DNA of 43,329 nucleotides from Nemertoderma westbladi (taxonomy: Eukaryota > Xenacoelomorpha > Nemertodermatida > Nemertodermatidae): the NCBI GenBank assembly GCA_032718475.1, contig JAUCBJ010007983.1, positions 1 to 43,329 of the forward strand, given 5' to 3'. The position numbers were made by a program, and so were the translations under genes. Below, piece by piece: positions 31,030 through 41,300 of the stretch. The notes beneath the pieces are model-generated. The model ran no database searches. It worked only from the letters and a program-made list of their open reading frames with translations, and was not told the origin of the DNA. Within the stretch, counting starts at the first letter, position 1; the number at the start of each line of letters is the position of its first letter.

Positions 31030-31780
31030 TGAAAATTTGTAGGTATCAATATGAGCAAAAGTTGAGATTTTTGAGAGACTTTCAGACACCATCAGTGCAA
31101 TGGTCTCCCGCTAGAGGGCCACATGTCTAAACATTAAATGGCCACCCATTTCTTTGCTTTTAATCCGTTTAAGCTGAAACTTGGGAAGTATGTACTAGAC
31201 CATTAGCTGTAAATTTCAAAGGAGGCTAATCTGTCTGCAGTTCTCCAGTCTGCCGCTAGAGGGCGAAATGTCCCGAATGTGAAATTATTCTTCCATTTAG
31301 TTGTTTATGATCTGATTACGCTGAAACTTGTCATATATGTACTAGAAGACATCCTAAGTCTTTGTGTGGACAGTAATCGGTCCGGAGTTTTCGAGTCTGC
31401 CGCTAGAGGGCGAAATGTAGGAAAGTGATAACCTTCGCGAATTCCTTGATCTTAATCTATTTAAGCTGAATTTTGGAATATACAGTACCGGTATGTACTA
31501 GACCACATGCCTCGTCTTTGTGAGGAAGGTGATCGATCCGTAGTTCTTTAATATGCCGCTAGAGGGCTAAATGTATGAAAGTGAAAACCTTCCAACATTT
31601 CGTTATTTATGATCCGTCAATCGGAAACTTGGTAGATATGTAATAGACCATAGGCTGTGGCGTTGTAGGGAAACTAATCCTTCCTTCTTCAGTTACCCAG
31701 TCTCCCGCTAGAGGGTTAACGTTTTCCGGGAAAATCTTCTCCTATGTTTTTATAATCCTTTCGAGTTGATACTTAGCATT
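31030..31780. repeat. ~150-bp degenerate tandem repeat with a conserved CCGCTAGAGGGC core
   Basis: Five units with cores starting at 31108, 31253, 31400, 31556 and 31705 (spacings 145, 147, 156, 149). Each unit also has TTTAAGCTGAAACTTGG-like and ATGTACTAGACCAT-like parts, followed by a GATCGGTC/AGTTCTCC-like part before the core. The core is much better conserved than the rest, suggesting selection or a conserved insertion module. No coding frame runs through it. Confidence 0.8.
31108..31718 (+). promoter_or_regulatory. Five CTCF-like motif cores in one orientation
   Basis: CCGCTAGAGGGCGA at 31253 and 31400 matches the bilaterian CTCF core (CCASYAGRKGGCRS) at all but the third and last positions. 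Related versions lie at 31108 (GGGCCA), 31556 (GGGCTA) and 31705 (GGGTTA, the weakest). All five point the same way at near-nucleosomal spacing. Binding is inferred from motif resemblance only. The core may instead be a feature of this repeat family with no role in CTCF binding. Confidence 0.4.
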
Positions 31781-31836
31781 AACTCATTTCACGTGCTGCG
31801 CGAAGGCCCCACTTCGTGTATATATATGTATCTCAC

Positions 31837-32188
31837 ATGCAGCCATAATGCCGGTTTTACCCGATTGGGTGAAGTCTTATGGCTGCATCATATATAAGAC
31901 AATGGCCTTATGGTCACAAAAATGGCCTTATGGTCACATGCAGCCATATGAAATAGACCGGCCTTATGGCTTCATATTTCCAGATAGGGAATTGGAGGAA
32001 CCATATATCTGGCACAATAATTGGCTATATAAATTATGTTATATTATATATTTAGCTGAAACTTTTTTTTTTAATAAATGACTTATGATGGCTGCATGGA
32101 AATAATTTACCCTGCAGCCATAAGGCCATTTGCGCCCACTGTGGGCTTGGCTGCAAATTAAATAGTAAAATAAAACATGCAGCCATAA
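31837..32188. repeat. Cluster of alternating ATGCAGCCAT inverted repeats
   Basis: ATGCAGCCATAA-type motifs or their complements occur seven times: forward at 31837, 31938, 32113 and 32177; reverse at 31877, 31964 and 32088. The first pair (31837-31888) forms a 52-nt hairpin with 12-bp perfect arms and an inner TTACCC/GGGTGA pairing. A 20-bp tandem duplication (AATGGCCTTATGGTCACA) lies at 31901 and 31921. These look like terminal repeats of small nested DNA elements. No transposase is seen. Confidence 0.7.
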
Positions 32189-32189
32189 G

Positions 32190-32570
32190 CAATCAGGTAA
32201 TATATGGACTTTATAGCTGGCTGTATGATTTATTTTATCTTTGTTCGTGTCTCTTAAGATTTTAATGTAAAATTTGACAAAATATTTCTACAATCATATT
32301 TCGAACAAATTGAAAGATAATTGAAATTATGGGTTTCTATGCCAATTTTTTTTGCTTAAGAGGCTTAACCTTTTTAGACAAATAAATGTTCTCTTTGATT
32401 TACCTAGATGGCTAGATTTAATCATTAATGACAATGTCATAGGTAGTTGAAAATGGCCTCACCACATATCTTTTATTTCTCGATTTATAATACTGTAGCT
32501 AGGTAGCTGGCTGTCTTTTCATGTCCATCATGTTGGTTTGTCCATCAAAAAGTTAGACGGCATACCAACA
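32190..32570. other. Unique AT-rich DNA, no gene seen
   Basis: No open frame with motif support and no repeat beyond short A/T runs. Confidence 0.4.
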
Positions 32571-32578
32571 ATCTAAAA

Positions 32579-32602
32579 TAGAACAACGACGACGTTGTTC
32601 TA
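32579..32602. repeat. Short perfect inverted repeat
   Basis: TAGAACAACG and CGTTGTTCTA are perfect 10-bp arms separated by ACGA. It could form a small cruciform or hairpin. It is isolated, and no function is proposed. Confidence 0.7.
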
Positions 32603-32756
32603 AAATATTCGCCATTATTTGGGATTTCCTGGACGACGACTTCATTTCTAGTGTCAGATATCAAATTTGGCGGAATCTAGTCTCTTTCTATTTGTTTGAC
32701 TGTCTCCACATCAATACTGACATAACATACAAACAGTTTCATTGCTGCCAATCAAT

Positions 32757-33545
32757 AATGCTAACATCGGAAATGAAATCGGAGACCAGGTAAACCTCAT
32801 AAGATTTTAACTATGTGGTGCGATATAGTATAATTTAACATACGGATTGACAGACAAACGGACAGACAGACAGACAGTTTAGATGCCACCAAATATGAAA
32901 ACTGATATCGAAAATAAGACGGACACCAAGAAAACGGAATCAGGACAATTCAATCACGGTCAATTAATTCGGTCCCATTAATTTAATGTTTTGGGACCGA
33001 ATTGACCGGATACTTGATATGGAATGAAATCAGAGAACAATAAAAAGCACACATCGAATATTTTTGCATTGCGGTATGTTAAAATATATTTTGACAGACA
33101 GAACGAACGACTGACAAACGGACAGACATACAAACTTTACAAATGCTGCCAAACATGAAAACTGATTCTGTAAATTAAGTCAGAGTCCAAGAAAGCAGAC
33201 ATTCCCAGGATTTTAGCTTTGTAGGGTGTCATATTGTATTTTGACAGACAGATCGACTGACAAACGGACAGACGTATACAAACTGTACAAATGCTGCTAA
33301 ACATGAAAACTGATATCGTAAATGAAGTCAGGGTCCAAGAAAACAGAGGATTTTAGCATTTGTAGGGTTTATATTATATTTTGACGGACAGATCCACTGA
33401 CAAACGAACAGATACAAACTGTACAAAATGCCGCCAAACTTGAAAACTGATATGGGAAATGAAATCAGTGATGAAAATCTACATATGGAAGATTTTAGCT
33501 GTCTGGTCTAATATATTGTATATGGATATGAGCCCCAGCAAATGT
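32757..33545. repeat. Degenerate GACAGACA-containing tandem repeat, locus 2
   Basis: About six diverged units of 120-150 bp belong to the same family as at 18003-18630. AAAACTGATATCGTAAATGA-like segments lie near 32761, 32897, 33017, 33156, 33306 and 33440. Each is followed by a CAAGAAAAC-like part, TTTTAGCTTTGTAGG, then TTGACAGACAGATCGACTGA-like sequence. At 32940-33010 a unit is interrupted by a small foldback. Confidence 0.75.
32958..33007. repeat. 50-bp foldback inserted in the GACAGACA repeat
   Basis: GGTCAATTAATTCGGTCCCA (32958-32977) pairs with TGGGACCGAATTGACC (32992-33007), apart from four unpaired bases, leaving a short AT loop. It disrupts a repeat unit, so it is younger than the repeat or is a hairpin-forming variant of it. 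Confidence 0.65.
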
Positions 33546-33703
33546 CGGTACACATATAGGATAATTGCTACAAGCAGATAATAATTGATGAAACTTTTTT
33601 ACCCAATATTTCTTCAACCTCTATTGGTATCAACAAACATCTATAACTACTACTACTACTATCGGCATGTTGCATTGCGGCTGCATTAATTATATCAAAT
33701 ATA
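33546..33703. other. Short non-coding stretch with TAC microsatellite
   Basis: A TAC run of about five units sits near 33646-33662. On the minus strand it lies about 45 bp downstream of the RTE-like fragment's stop and could be its tandem-repeat 3' tail. Nothing else is seen. Confidence 0.4.
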
Positions 33704-34012
33704 TTAAGAAAGATGTGTCGGCTTGTCGATAAAATTGCTCCACCTCAACTCCCTAATCACCCGCATGACATTTGCTAGATCATCCGCATCTTCAAGTCCA
33801 GTGTCCTTTAAAATGCGTCTCAAGAAAATCATGGGCTTACCACCATACATAGTCGTTCCATGAGGCCACCAAAGCTCAAGATTATGCACTGGCTGGTCCA
33901 CACGGTGAAAGCAATGCCCTACAAGGCGGGGTACAGCACCGTTCAAGTAAAAGCTTGCGTAGACTAATGAAACACTTCCGATGTTGTTCAGAGTCTGGTT
34001 ATGGAGATGTAT
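33704..34012 (-). pseudogene. RTE-like non-LTR retrotransposon, C-terminal tail of the polyprotein
   Basis: The frame encodes VGHCFHRVDQPVHNLELWWP, then GGKPMIFLRRILKDTGLED, then ADDLANVMRVIRELRW. This GHC..R..DQPV..L..W.P..G....G+P...L...L+DTGL....L...M..R..W pattern is the usual C-terminal end of many RTE-type endonuclease/reverse transcriptase proteins in invertebrate genomes. RT and endonuclease domains are absent upstream: a stop lies at 34013-34015 and no continuation was found in other frames. The N-terminal part before residue LVGHC is poorly conserved. Dead relic; the exact clade is uncertain. Confidence 0.65.
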
Positions 34013-34218
34013 TCATTATTCTTGACACAATGACCCCGGCGTAGCATTATTGTGAATGTGCCATCCAGAGGTTTTTTATACTATGGACTCACATCTAAGA
34101 ACGCTGTCTCTACTGCTGCCTTAAATAACCTCTAAAAGGTTCACGTGCGATATCAACAATTGGTACATTTGCAAATATATTATGCCAACTTTTCAGCGTT
34201 CTGGTGTTTTACTCTTAA

Positions 34219-34584
34219 CGCAGTAAAGTACCTAAAAATGTTATTTACGTGGTGACTTGCATTAAATGTAACTTATTTGGTATCGGTTCAACAGAGTACT
34301 TAAAGCCTAGGATAGCCAACTACAAGACAAAGATAATTAACGACAAACCATTGACTTCCAACGACAGACATTTTACTACCTCGGGTCATTCTTACAATAC
34401 ACACTTCAGAATTACACCATTTGATTGTCTACCGATCTCAGCAAACAAAAAACTGAACCGACAAAAACTCAGAATTAAAGAGGGAGAATGGCAGTGCCGG
34501 TTGGAAACTTTACAACCAATAGGTTTGAATGTTCTCAACGAGGCGGTGATCAATAACTTTGGACTTGATGTTTTCAATCCTTAA
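34219..34584 (+). pseudogene. Penelope-like element, GIY-YIG-type endonuclease domain fragment
   Basis: The frame reads PKNVIYVVTCIKCNLFGIGS, then TEYLKPRIANYKTKI, then HFTTSGHSYNTHFRITPFD and ends near CRLETLQPIGLNVLNEA. In Penelope-like elements the C-terminal endonuclease has NVxYLIxCxxC...YIGxT...LxxRxxxH...HF...GHS, and ends xxxLxTLxPxGLN. The match covers the whole domain, with the second half of the GIY-YIG signature altered (FGIGSTE) and the usual first histidine/tyrosine pattern weakened. The reverse transcriptase part is missing; a stop lies at 34216-34218. I therefore call it a 5'-truncated relic. A stand-alone host GIY-YIG gene is unlikely. Confidence 0.6.
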
Positions 34585-35330
34585 GAATTATAAAGATTAA
34601 AGATTCACAGATTTAACAAACTCATTAGTTGCCAGGGTAGTATTATTATTTGTAGTGCATTAATTCTAGAATATCGTTTATTTGAAAAAGATAGAGAGCT
34701 ATCGAAAGCTAATAATAAAAAATTTAATTTTTAGTGATTGATCATATAAGTTGTCAACTTTTGAATTCTTAAAATATTATTATACTAAAACAACTTGATC
34801 TCACACCCTACAGTCATATTCCCTAACTTTCTTTACTTTATTTAAACTTATATATAGATATCTATACTATATATATATCTATGGGGTTATTTTTTACCCA
34901 CCGGGACTAAAATCTGATATTTCCATATTATAATCTTATAAACCTAAGGCCCTTAAACCGATATTAATTTATTTTGATCTGTTTGGCTATTTTTTCATGT
35001 TATATGTATTGTTGTTTTCATCTTGCATCCAATTTAATGTCAACTCTCCCTATTTTTCATTATTTCGTTTTGCACAGCTAATTTAACAATAATTTAGTCT
35101 GAATAAAGTATGTTTCAAATTAAACTACCCATATATCTATTTTTTATTTGTTTCTTTATGAGACAGAGATTTATGAGATATTATGTAAGGGAAGAAACCA
35201 CATTGTATTGTAATTAATTAATTAATTAATTGTAATTATCATTAAAGTTAAATATTGTAAATTTAATTGCCATCCTTGTAATTGTAACCTAATGTTGCAT
35301 GTTATTCGTTGAATGTGCGTTCATTGCAAC
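34585..35330. other. AT-rich non-coding DNA between the Penelope relic and the satellite
   Basis: This may be the 3' UTR of the Penelope-like relic. A polyadenylation-type AATAAA lies at 35102-35107. An AT palindrome-rich stretch (TATATAGATATCTATA-like) is at about 34850-34882, and an AATT microsatellite at 35211-35232. No coding frame is supported. The 55-bp satellite begins abruptly after TTCATTGCAAC. Confidence 0.5.
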
Positions 35331-38300
35331 TAACTCGACGTCACTAATAGACTCTTCCACTGTAGATTCCTATATCGCGGTAGTCTAACTCGACGTCACT
35401 AATAGACTCTTCAACTGTAGATTCCTATATCGCGGTAGTCTAACTCGACGTCACTAATAGACTCTTCCACTGTAGATTCCTATATCGCGGTAGTCTAACT
35501 CGACGTCACTAATAGACTCTTCCACTGTAGATTCCTATATCGCGGTAGTCTAACTCGACGTCACTAATAGACTCTTCCACTGTAGATTCCTATATCGCGG
35601 TAGTCTAACTCGACGTCACTAATAGACTCTTCAACTGTAGATTCCTATATCGCGGTAGTCTAACTCGACGTCACTAATAGACTCTTCCACTGTAGATTCC
35701 TATATCGCGGTAGTCTAACTCGACGTCACTAATAGACTCTTCCACTGTAGATTCCTATATCGCGGTAGTCTAACTCGACGTCACTAATAGACTCTTCCAC
35801 TGTAGATTCCTATATCGCGGTAGTCTAACTCGACGTCACTAATAGACTCTTCCACTGTAGATTCCTATATCGCGGTAGTCTAACTCGACGTCACTAATAG
35901 ACTCTTCCACTGTAGATTCCTATATCGCGGTAGTCTAACTCGACGTCACTAATAGACTCTTCCAATGTAGATTCCTATATCGCGGTAGTCTAACTCGTCG
36001 TCACTAATAGACTCTTCCACTGTAGATTCCTATATCGCGGTAGTCTAACTCGTCGTCACTAATAGACTCTTCCACTGTAGATTCCTATATCGCGGTAGTC
36101 TAACTCGACGTCACTAATAGACTCTTCCACTGTAGATTCCTATATCGCGGTAGTCTAACTCGACGTCACTAATAGACTCTTCCACTGTAGATTCCTATAT
36201 CGCGGTAGTCTAACTCGACGTCACTAATAGACTCTTCCACTGTAGATTCCTATATCGCGGTAGTCTAACTCGACGTCACTAATAGACTCTTCCACTGTAG
36301 ATTCCTATATCGCGGTAGTCTAACTCGACGTCACTAATAGACTCTTCCACTGTAGATTCCTATATCGCGGTAGTCTAACTCGTCGTCACTAATAGACTCT
36401 TCCACTGTAGATTCCTATATCGCGGTAGTCTAACTCGACGTCACTAATAGACTCTTCCACTGTAGATTCCTATATCGCGGTAGTCTAACTCGTCGTCACT
36501 AATAGACTCTTCCACTGTAGATTCCTATATCGCGGTAGTCTAACTCGACGTCACTAATAGACTCTTCCACTGTAGATTCCTATATCGCGGTAGTCTAACT
36601 CGACGTCACTAATAGACTCTTCCACTGTAGATTCCTATATCGCGGTAGTCTAACTCGACGTCACTAATAGACTCTTCCACTGTAGATTCCTATATCGCGG
36701 TAGTCTAACTCGACGTCACTAATAGACTCTTCCACTGTAGATTCCTATATCGCGGTAGTCTAACTCGACGTCACTAATAGACTCTTCCACTGTAGATTCC
36801 TATATCGCGGTAGTCTAACTCGACGTCACTAATAGACTCTTCCACTGTAGATTCCTATATCGCGGTAGTCTAACTCGTCGTCACTAATAGACTCTTCCAC
36901 TGTAGATTCCTATATCGCGGTAGTCTAACTCGACGTCACTAATAGACTCTTCCACTGTAGATTCCTATATCGCGGTAGTCTAACTCGACGTCACTAATAG
37001 ACTCTTCCACTGTAGATTCCTATATCGCGGTAGTCTAACTCGTCGTCACTAATAGACTCTTCCACTGTAGATTCCTATATCGCGGTAGTCTAACTCGACG
37101 TCACTAATAGACTCTTCCACTGTAGATTCCTATATCGCGGTAGTCTAACTCGACGTCACTAATAGACTCTTCCACTGTAGATTCCTATATCGCGGTAGTC
37201 TAACTCGACGTCACTAATAGACTCTTCCACTGTAGATTCCTATATCGCGGTAGTCTAACTCGACGTCACTAATAGACTCTTCCACTGTAGATTCCTATAT
37301 CGCGGTAGTCTAACTCGACGTCACTAATAGACTCTTCCACTGTAGATTCCTATATCGCGGTAGTCTAACTCGACGTCACTAATAGACTCTTCCACTGTAG
37401 ATTCCTATATCGCGGTAGTCTAACTCGACGTCACTAATAGACTCTTCCACTGTAGATTCCTATATCGCGGTAGTCTAACTCGACGTCACTAATAGACTCT
37501 TCCACTGTAGATTCCTATATCGCGGTAGTCTAACTCGACGTCACTAATAGACTCTTCCACTGTAGATTCCTATATCGCGGTAGTCTAACTCGACGTCACT
37601 AATAGACTCTTCCACTGTAGATTCCTATATCGCGGTAGTCTAACTCGACGTCACTAATAGACTCTTCCACTGTAGATTCCTATATCGCGGTAGTCTAACT
37701 CGACGTCACTAATAGACTCTTCCACTGTAGATTCCTATATCGCGGTAGTCTAACTCGACGTCACTAATAGACTCTTCCACTGTAGATTCCTATATCGCGG
37801 TAGTCTAACTCGACGTCACTAATAGACTCTTCCACTGTAGATTCCTATATCGCGGTAGTCTAACTCGACGTCACTAATAGACTCTTCCACTGTAGATTCC
37901 TATATCGCGGTAGTCTAACTCGACGTCACTAATAGACTCTTCCACTGTAGATTCCTATATCGCGGTAGTCTAACTCGACGTCACTAATAGACTCTTCCAC
38001 TGTAGATTCCTATATCGCGGTAGTCTAACTCGACGTCACTAATAGACTCTTCCACTGTAGATTCCTATATCGCGGTAGTCTAACTCGACGTCACTAATAG
38101 ACTCTTCCACTGTAGATTCCTATATCGCGGTAGTCTAACTCGACGTCACTAATAGACTCTTCCACTGTAGATTCCTATATCGCGGTAGTCTAACTCGACG
38201 TCACTAATAGACTCTTCCACTGTAGATTCCTATATCGCGGTAGTCTAACTCGACGTCACTAATAGACTCTTCCACTGTAGATTCCTATATCGCGGTAGTC

Positions 38301-41300
38301 TAACTCGACGTCACTAATAGACTCTTCCACTGTAGATTCCTATATCGCGGTAGTCTAACTCGACGTCACTAATAGACTCTTCCACTGTAGATTCCTATAT
38401 CGCGGTAGTCTAACTCGACGTCACTAATAGACTCTTCCACTGTAGATTCCTATATCGCGGTAGTCTAACTCGACGTCACTAATAGACTCTTCCACTGTAG
38501 ATTCCTATATCGCGGTAGTCTAACTCGACGTCACTAATAGACTCTTCCACTGTAGATTCCTATATCGCGGTAGTCTAACTCGACGTCACTAATAGACTCT
38601 TCCACTGTAGATTCCTATATCGCGGTAGTCTAACTCGACGTCACTAATAGACTCTTCCACTGTAGATTCCTATATCGCGGTAGTCTAACTCGACGTCACT
38701 AATAGACTCTTCCACTGTAGATTCCTATATCGCGGTAGTCTAACTCGACGTCACTAATAGACTCTTCCACTGTAGATTCCTATATCGCGGTAGTCTAACT
38801 CGACGTCACTAATAGACTCTTCCACTGTAGATTCCTATATCGCGGTAGTCTAACTCGACGTCACTAATAGACTCTTCCACTGTAGATTCCTATATCGCGG
38901 TAGTCTAACTCGACGTCACTAATAGACTCTTCCACTGTAGATTCCTATATCGCGGTAGTCTAACTCGACGTCACTAATAGACTCTTCCACTGTAGATTCC
39001 TATATCGCGGTAGTCTAACTCGACGTCACTAATAGACTCTTCCACTGTAGATTCCTATATCGCGGTAGTCTAACTCGACGTCACTAATAGACTCTTCCAC
39101 TGTAGATTCCTATATCGCGGTAGTCTAACTCGACGTCACTAATAGACTCTTCCACTGTAGATTCCTATATCGCGGTAGTCTAACTCGACGTCACTAATAG
39201 ACTCTTCCACTGTAGATTCCTATATCGCGGTAGTCTAACTCGACGTCACTAATAGACTCTTCCACTGTAGATTCCTATATCGCGGTAGTCTAACTCGACG
39301 TCACTAATAGACTCTTCCACTGTAGATTCCTATATCGCGGTAGTCTAACTCGACGTCACTAATAGACTCTTCCACTGTAGATTCCTATATCGCGGTAGTC
39401 TAACTCGACGTCACTAATAGACTCTTCCACTGTAGATTCCTATATCGCGGTAGTCTAACTCGACGTCACTAATAGACTCTTCCACTGTAGATTCCTATAT
39501 CGCGGTAGTCTAACTCGACGTCACTAATAGACTCTTCCACTGTAGATTCCTATATCGCGGTAGTCTAACTCGACGTCACTAATAGACTCTTCCACTGTAG
39601 ATTCCTATATCGCGGTAGTCTAACTCGACGTCACTAATAGACTCTTCCACTGTAGATTCCTATATCGCGGTAGTCTAACTCGACGTCACTAATAGACTCT
39701 TCCACTGTAGATTCCTATATCGCGGTAGTCTAACTCGACGTCACTAATAGACTCTTCCACTGTAGATTCCTATATCGCGGTAGTCTAACTCGACGTCACT
39801 AATAGACTCTTCCACTGTAGATTCCTATATCGCGGTAGTCTAACTCGACGTCACTAATAGACTCTTCCACTGTAGATTCCTATATCGCGGTAGTCTAACT
39901 CGACGTCACTAATAGACTCTTCCACTGTAGATTCCTATATCGCGGTAGTCTAACTCGACGTCACTAATAGACTCTTCCACTGTAGATTCCTATATCGCGG
40001 TAGTCTAACTCGACGTCACTAATAGACTCTTCCACTGTAGATTCCTATATCGCGGTAGTCTAACTCGACGTCACTAATAGACTCTTCCACTGTAGATTCC
40101 TATATCGCGGTAGTCTAACTCGACGTCACTAATAGACTCTTCCACTGTAGATTCCTATATCGCGGTAGTCTAACTCGACGTCACTAATAGACTCTTCCAC
40201 TGTAGATTCCTATATCGCGGTAGTCTAACTCGACGTCACTAATAGACTCTTCCACTGTAGATTCCTATATCGCGGTAGTCTAACTCGACGTCACTAATAG
40301 ACTCTTCCACTGTAGATTCCTATATCGCGGTAGTCTAACTCGACGTCACTAATAGACTCTTCCACTGTAGATTCCTATATCGCGGTAGTCTAACTCGACG
40401 TCACTAATAGACTCTTCCACTGTAGATTCCTATATCGCGGTAGTCTAACTCGACGTCACTAATAGACTCTTCCACTGTAGATTCCTATATCGCGGTAGTC
40501 TAACTCGACGTCACTAATAGACTCTTCCACTGTAGATTCCTATATCGCGGTAGTCTAACTCGACGTCACTAATAGACTCTTCCACTGTAGATTCCTATAT
40601 CGCGGTAGTCTAACTCGACGTCACTAATAGACTCTTCCACTGTAGATTCCTATATCGCGGTAGTCTAACTCGACGTCACTAATAGACTCTTCCACTGTAG
40701 ATTCCTATATCGCGGTAGTCTAACTCGACGTCACTAATAGACTCTTCCACTGTAGATTCCTATATCGCGGTAGTCTAACTCGACGTCACTAATAGACTCT
40801 TCCACTGTAGATTCCTATATCGCGGTAGTCTAACTCGACGTCACTAATAGACTCTTCCACTGTAGATTCCTATATCGCGGTAGTCTAACTCGACGTCACT
40901 AATAGACTCTTCCACTGTAGATTCCTATATCGCGGTAGTCTAACTCGACGTCACTAATAGACTCTTCCACTGTAGATTCCTATATCGCGGTAGTCTAACT
41001 CGACGTCACTAATAGACTCTTCCACTGTAGATTCCTATATCGCGGTAGTCTAACTCGACGTCACTAATAGACTCTTCCACTGTAGATTCCTATATCGCGG
41101 TAGTCTAACTCGACGTCACTAATAGACTCTTCCACTGTAGATTCCTATATCGCGGTAGTCTAACTCGACGTCACTAATAGACTCTTCCACTGTAGATTCC
41201 TATATCGCGGTAGTCTAACTCGACGTCACTAATAGACTCTTCCACTGTAGATTCCTATATCGCGGTAGTCTAACTCGACGTCACTAATAGACTCTTCCAC

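Noticed and set aside
34870-34880. Promoter from TATATA runs
   Set aside because: Simple AT palindrome-rich DNA with no gene following.
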